Source: an uncultured Oscillospiraceae bacterium (GTDB lineage: Bacteria > Bacillota > Clostridia > Oscillospirales > Oscillospiraceae). From it: a stretch of DNA of 9,478 nucleotides. Below are positions 7,411 to 9,478 of this stretch, one piece after another. The stretch spans positions 1-9,478 of the forward strand of contig CAKUHV010000069.1 of the NCBI GenBank assembly GCA_934659445.1. The letters are read 5' to 3'. The notes beneath the pieces were generated by a model, which did not search any database, was not told where the DNA came from, and saw nothing but the letters and a program-made list of their open reading frames with translations. The number at the start of each line of letters is the position of its first letter. The stretch's first letter is position 1. The position numbers were made by a program, and so were the translations under genes.

Positions 7411-7481
7411 CGGAGCCGCCGGATAAACGGATACGCCCAAAGTGTCCTTGATACAAATACACTTGTTCTCGGGACAAGGGG

Positions 7482-7510
7482 ATTATAGCAAAGACGGTGG
7501 GAAAATGCAA
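7482..7510 (-). promoter_or_regulatory. Promoter of the livKHMGF operon
   Basis: On the minus strand a perfect -10 TATAAT (7487-7482) is preceded by TGC, giving an extended -10, with TTGCAT as a weak -35 (7510-7505) at exactly 17 bases. Transcription would begin near 7475 and leave a leader of roughly 120 bases before livK. The dyad CTTGT/ACAAG (7462-7478) covers the predicted start point. Confidence 0.75.
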
Positions 7511-7600
7511 GAGCAAACGAAAACTTTTACGAAAAAGTGAGAAACAGGGGAAAAGGTTTCCGGTTTTTTGTCAGCAGTATGCAGGATGCCGGAACACAAC

Positions 7601-7629
7601 TTGTAAATTTTTCTCTCCGGTGGTATAAT
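7601..7629 (+). promoter_or_regulatory. Promoter of the GreA-like gene
   Basis: TTGTAA (7601-7606, 4/6 match to TTGACA) is followed at exactly 17 bases by TATAAT (7624-7629), which carries an upstream TGG, so it is also an extended -10. The start point would be near 7636, giving a short leader of about 30 bases. This is one of the best promoter matches in the window and suggests constitutive sigma-A transcription. Confidence 0.85.
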
Positions 7630-7665
7630 ACAAGAAAATCCTGATGGGGGAGAGGAGCTGCCGCC

Positions 7666-8169
7666 ATGCACAATGAATTGACGGAGATGGACCTGAAGAA
7701 GATGAAGGAGGAGCTGGACTACCGGCGGATCACCCTGCGGCCGCAGCTGCTGGAGGAGGTCAAGGTGGCCCGGGGCTTCGGCGATCTGAGCGAGAACTTT
7801 GAGTATAAGGCGGCCAAGCGGGACAAGAACCGCAACGAGAGCCGCATCCGCTTTCTGGAGAACATGATCAGGACCGCCGTGGTCATCCGGGACGACTCCG
7901 CCGCCGATACGGTGGGCATGTATGACAAGGTGACGGTATATCTGGAGGAGAACGGCGAGGAGGAGACCTATCAGATCGTCACCACCGTGCGGCAGGATGT
8001 GCTCCACGGTCTGATCAGCCGGGAAGCCCCCATGGGGAAGATGCTGCTGGGGAAAAAGGTGGGGGACCGGTTCTATGTGCAGGTGAACGACAACTACGGC
8101 TATTGGGCTGTGGTGCGGTCCATCGAAAAGGGCTGGGACGACGGGAGCGCGGAGCTGAACAGTTTCTGA
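7666..8169 (+). CDS. GreA/GreB-family transcript cleavage factor (GreA-like paralogue)
   Basis: This 167-residue protein belongs to the Gre family, which enters the RNA polymerase secondary channel and stimulates cleavage of backtracked RNA. Residues 1-75 match the N-terminal antiparallel coiled coil (LKKMKEELDYR... RPQLLEEVKVAR), and the tip motif GDLSENFEY (39-47) keeps the two acidic residues D40 and E43 that hold the catalytic Mg2+ in GreA. The C-terminal FKBP-like domain is marked by GMYDKVTVYLEE (84-95) and ISREAPMGKMLLGKKVGD (117-134), the family SPxGxALLGKKVGD motif. The tail after that (135-167, FYVQVNDNYGYWAVVRSIEKG...) is longer and unlike standard GreA, so I leave the symbol blank; it may be a clostridial paralogue rather than GreA proper. 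The ATG has GAGGAG 8 bases upstream. It is a single-gene unit with its own promoter. Confidence 0.88.
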   Translation: MHNELTEMDLKKMKEELDYRRITLRPQLLEEVKVARGFGDLSENFEYKAAKRDKNRNESRIRFLENMIRTAVVIRDDSAADTVGMYDKVTVYLEENGEEETYQIVTTVRQDVLHGLISREAPMGKMLLGKKVGDRFYVQVNDNYGYWAVVRSIEKGWDDGSAELNSF

Positions 8170-8171
8170 GT

Positions 8172-8215
8172 GCAAAATAGCGCAATTTTGCGCCGAAATC
8201 GGCAAAGATTTTTCC
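8172..8215 (+). terminator. Possible weak terminator after the GreA-like gene
   Basis: Just after the stop codon lie two small hairpins: GCAAAAT/ATTTTGC (8172-8178/8185-8191, 6-base loop) and GCCGA/TCGGC (8192-8196/8199-8203), followed by AAAGATTTTT. The stems are short, so termination may be leaky and part of hbd transcription could be read-through. Confidence 0.45.
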
Positions 8216-8366
8216 CTGTTGCTGTGATAGGATATCCCCCGGAACGCAGGATGTGGCTGCCTTGGGGAACAGTTGCCGCTTCGAAGAAGGTGGAGCAGGC
8301 TGACCGGGCAGAGCTGCGTCGAATACTGTAATTATGGATCTGAACAGGAAGGCAGGAAGTTTAACG

Positions 8367-9278
8367 ATGGAAGAAGTTAAGAATATTTTTGTTGTGGGCG
8401 CCGGCCTGATGGGCAGCGGCATTGCCCAGACCGCCATCACCCATGGATTTAACGTCACTTTGAACGATCAGCGGGCAGAGGCGCTGGAGCGCGCCCACAA
8501 TGGGATCGCCAAGAGCTTGGCCCGTGATGTGGAGAAGGGCCGTCTGAGTCAGGAGGACTGCGACGCTGCCATGGCCCGTCTGGTCGTCAGCGCCAGTATG
8601 CAGCCCGCCAAGGACGCCGACCTGGTCATCGAGGCCATCTATGAGAACCTGGATGCCAAGCAGGCGGTGTTCAAGCAGCTGGAGGACATCTGCCCGCCCC
8701 ACACCGTGTTTGCCTCCAACACCTCGTCCATCTCCCTGACCTCTCTGGCCGCCGCCACCAAGCGGCCCTCTCAGGTGGTTGGCATGCACTTCTTCTCCCC
8801 CGTGCCCAGAATGAAGCTGTGCGAGGTCATCTTCGGCCTGCTCACTGCGCAGGACGTGCTGGAGGAGATCCAGGTCGTGGGCAAGAAGATGGGCAAGACC
8901 CTGATCCTGTCTGACGACAAGCCCGGCTTTATCGTCAACCGGGCCCTGCTGCCCATGCTGAACGAGGCCTGCGTCATCGTCGGCCTGAACATCGGCACCG
9001 TGGAGGACGTGGACAACGGCATGAAGCTGGGCTGCAACCACCCCATGGGCCCCCTGGAGCTGGCCGATATGATCGGGTTGGACATCCTGCTGAACGTGAT
9101 GACCGTGATGGAGAAGGAGATCGGCGACAAGTACCGCCCCTCCATGATCCTGCGGAAGATGGTCACCGCCGGCTTCCTGGGCCGCAAGAGCGGCGCCGGC
9201 TTCTATCTGTATGAGAACGGCAAGAAGATCGGCGTCAACCCCGTCCTGACCCAGGTACACACCCTGAACGAGGGCTGA
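8367..9278 (+). CDS. hbd: 3-hydroxybutyryl-CoA dehydrogenase
   Basis: This 303-residue cytoplasmic enzyme reduces acetoacetyl-CoA to 3-hydroxybutyryl-CoA with NAD(P)H in the butyrate pathway. The Rossmann dinucleotide loop GAGLMGSGIAQ lies at 11-21. The catalytic residues sit in the clostridial positions: S120 in ASNTSS, H141 in GMHFFSPVP, E153 in KLCEVI and N191 in GFIVNR. The C-terminal domain carries DNGMKLGCNHPMGPLELAD (216-234) and GRKSGAGFYLY (272-282). Length fits Hbd (about 280-305). I chose the ATG at 8367, preceded by AGGAAG, because it gives the usual MxxVKNIFVVGAG start; an upstream in-frame ATG at 8334 lacks a ribosome site. The usual partners (thl, crt, bcd, etf) are not in this window, so it is a lone hbd. 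The 197-base region before it has no strong promoter. A long hairpin and a terminator follow. Confidence 0.95.
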   Translation: MEEVKNIFVVGAGLMGSGIAQTAITHGFNVTLNDQRAEALERAHNGIAKSLARDVEKGRLSQEDCDAAMARLVVSASMQPAKDADLVIEAIYENLDAKQAVFKQLEDICPPHTVFASNTSSISLTSLAAATKRPSQVVGMHFFSPVPRMKLCEVIFGLLTAQDVLEEIQVVGKKMGKTLILSDDKPGFIVNRALLPMLNEACVIVGLNIGTVEDVDNGMKLGCNHPMGPLELADMIGLDILLNVMTVMEKEIGDKYRPSMILRKMVTAGFLGRKSGAGFYLYENGKKIGVNPVLTQVHTLNEG

Positions 9279-9295
9279 GAAGCGTGCGAGAGAAC

Positions 9296-9332
9296 ACGGC
9301 CCGCGGCGGACTTTATGTCCGCTGCGGGCCGT
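9296..9332 (+). terminator. Long GC hairpin downstream of hbd
   Basis: A 16-bp stem (9296-9311/9317-9332) with one G-U pair and a TTTAT loop starts 17 bases after the hbd stop. It lacks a T run on the plus side, so it is best read as a 3' stabilising stem or factor-assisted terminator; the T-run terminator comes about 50 bases later. Confidence 0.6.
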
Positions 9333-9384
9333 TAAGACTGTCAAAAAAGCAGCAGTACGTATAGATACGGGAAGGAAGATAGTT

Positions 9385-9419
9385 ACGAAAGAAACCCAGG
9401 AAGGGTGTCTTTCGTTTTT
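9385..9419 (+). terminator. Rho-independent terminator
   Basis: ACGAAAGA (9385-9392) pairs with TCTTTCGT (9408-9415). An A-G mismatch and a further ACCC/GGGT stem close an AGGAA loop, and TTTTT (9415-9419) follows directly. This is the clearest intrinsic terminator in the window and would end hbd transcription on the plus strand. Confidence 0.8.
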
Positions 9420-9425
9420 AATCAT

Positions 9426-9460
9426 AAGATTTTGGAACTTTTTCAAAGTTTCAAAATCTT
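9426..9460. repeat. AT-rich inverted repeat at the right edge
   Basis: Arms 9426-9441 (AAGATTTTGGAACTTT) and 9445-9460 are 16 bases long with a 3-base spacer and one G-U type mismatch. It lies outside any gene, after the hbd terminator, and is far more AT-rich than the flanking coding DNA. TGTCAAAAA occurs both before (9339-9347) and after (9469-9477) the block 9348-9468. It may be part of a dispersed intergenic element or an end of something that continues beyond the window. Confidence 0.55.
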
Positions 9461-9478
9461 CTTCAGCTTGTCAAAAAG

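Larger units (their letters stand above)
7357..7665. other. Divergent intergenic region between livK and the GreA-like gene
   Basis: This 309-base gap contains no credible gene. The part next to livK (7357-7475) is the livK 5' leader, with a 7-bp hairpin (7391-7397/7404-7410), a possible alternative pairing GGCTC (7397-7401)/GAGCC (7413-7417), and small dyads AAGTGT/ACACTT (7440-7445/7459-7464) and CTTGT/ACAAG (7462-7466/7474-7478). The two divergent promoters lie at 7482-7510 (minus) and 7601-7629 (plus). The stretch between them (about 7511-7600) is AT-richer than the flanking genes and shows no strong operator-like palindrome. Confidence 0.7.

Noticed and set aside
7357..7440. N-terminal extension of livK by 28 residues
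   Set aside because: It would hide the lipoprotein signal peptide behind a Pro/Ala-rich stretch, and the ATG at 7356 has its own AAAGGAG site.
7548..7569. Small hairpin GGAAA/TTTCC followed by a T run on the plus strand
   Set aside because: Five weak base pairs, and there is no plus-strand gene upstream to terminate.
7483..8205. A 240-codon minus-strand open frame opposite the GreA-like gene
   Set aside because: No family resemblance and it would run through the livK promoter; the plus-strand Gre motifs are clear.
8334..8366. Alternative hbd start adding 11 residues
   Set aside because: No Shine-Dalgarno upstream of 8334, and the residues added are not found in the usual Hbd N-terminus.
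8361..9446. A 361-codon minus-strand open frame opposite hbd
   Set aside because: His/Gln/Leu-rich antisense translation; the hbd frame has all catalytic residues.

Overview
The window looks like chromosomal DNA of a GC-rich, low-motility-type anaerobic Firmicute, most plausibly a gut member of the Oscillospiraceae/Ruminococcaceae (Flavonifractor/Lawsonibacter/Oscillibacter-like). This is inferred from four things: high GC with strong AAGGAGG ribosome sites, S-layer homology (SLH) repeats on an exported protein, a lipoprotein-type solute-binding protein (Gram-positive style), and a clostridial 3-hydroxybutyryl-CoA dehydrogenase. I see no phage, transposase, CRISPR array, tRNA or rRNA.

Layout. 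Positions 1-2196 (minus strand) hold the N-terminal 732 residues of a large secreted SLH-domain surface protein whose C-terminus lies outside the window. After a spacer with an extended -10 promoter and a strong terminator-like hairpin comes a complete five-gene ABC transporter operon of the hydrophobic/branched-chain amino acid (HAAT, Liv) type, also on the minus strand and transcribed livK-livH-livM-livG-livF (7356 down to 2366). livM/livG overlap by ATGA, livG/livF overlap by 14 bases, and livH/livM are 12 bases apart. livK and livH are separated by 179 bases rich in hairpins, an arrangement that could give more binding protein than membrane complex. A 309-base divergent intergenic region (7357-7665) carries back-to-back extended -10 promoters, one for livK (minus) and one for a GreA-like transcript cleavage factor (plus, 7666-8169). 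A 197-base leader then precedes hbd (8367-9278, plus), followed by a long hairpin, a classic rho-independent terminator and a perfect-looking AT-rich inverted repeat at the window end.

How the genes work together. LivK is the lipid-anchored receptor, LivH and LivM the permease, LivG and LivF the ATPases; together they make one importer, probably for branched-chain or related amino acids, although the exact substrate cannot be read from sequence. The GreA-like factor and Hbd are separate single-gene units, probably housekeeping (RNA polymerase rescue and butyrate/crotonyl-CoA metabolism). Amino acid import beside a butyrate-pathway enzyme fits an amino-acid-fermenting gut anaerobe, but the link is only contextual. 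Most of the window is ordinary. The parts most worth a second look are the surface protein with cysteine pairs and internal SLH repeats, a sequence motif repeated after two hairpins at opposite ends of the liv operon, the structured livK leader, and the AT-rich inverted repeat at the right edge.
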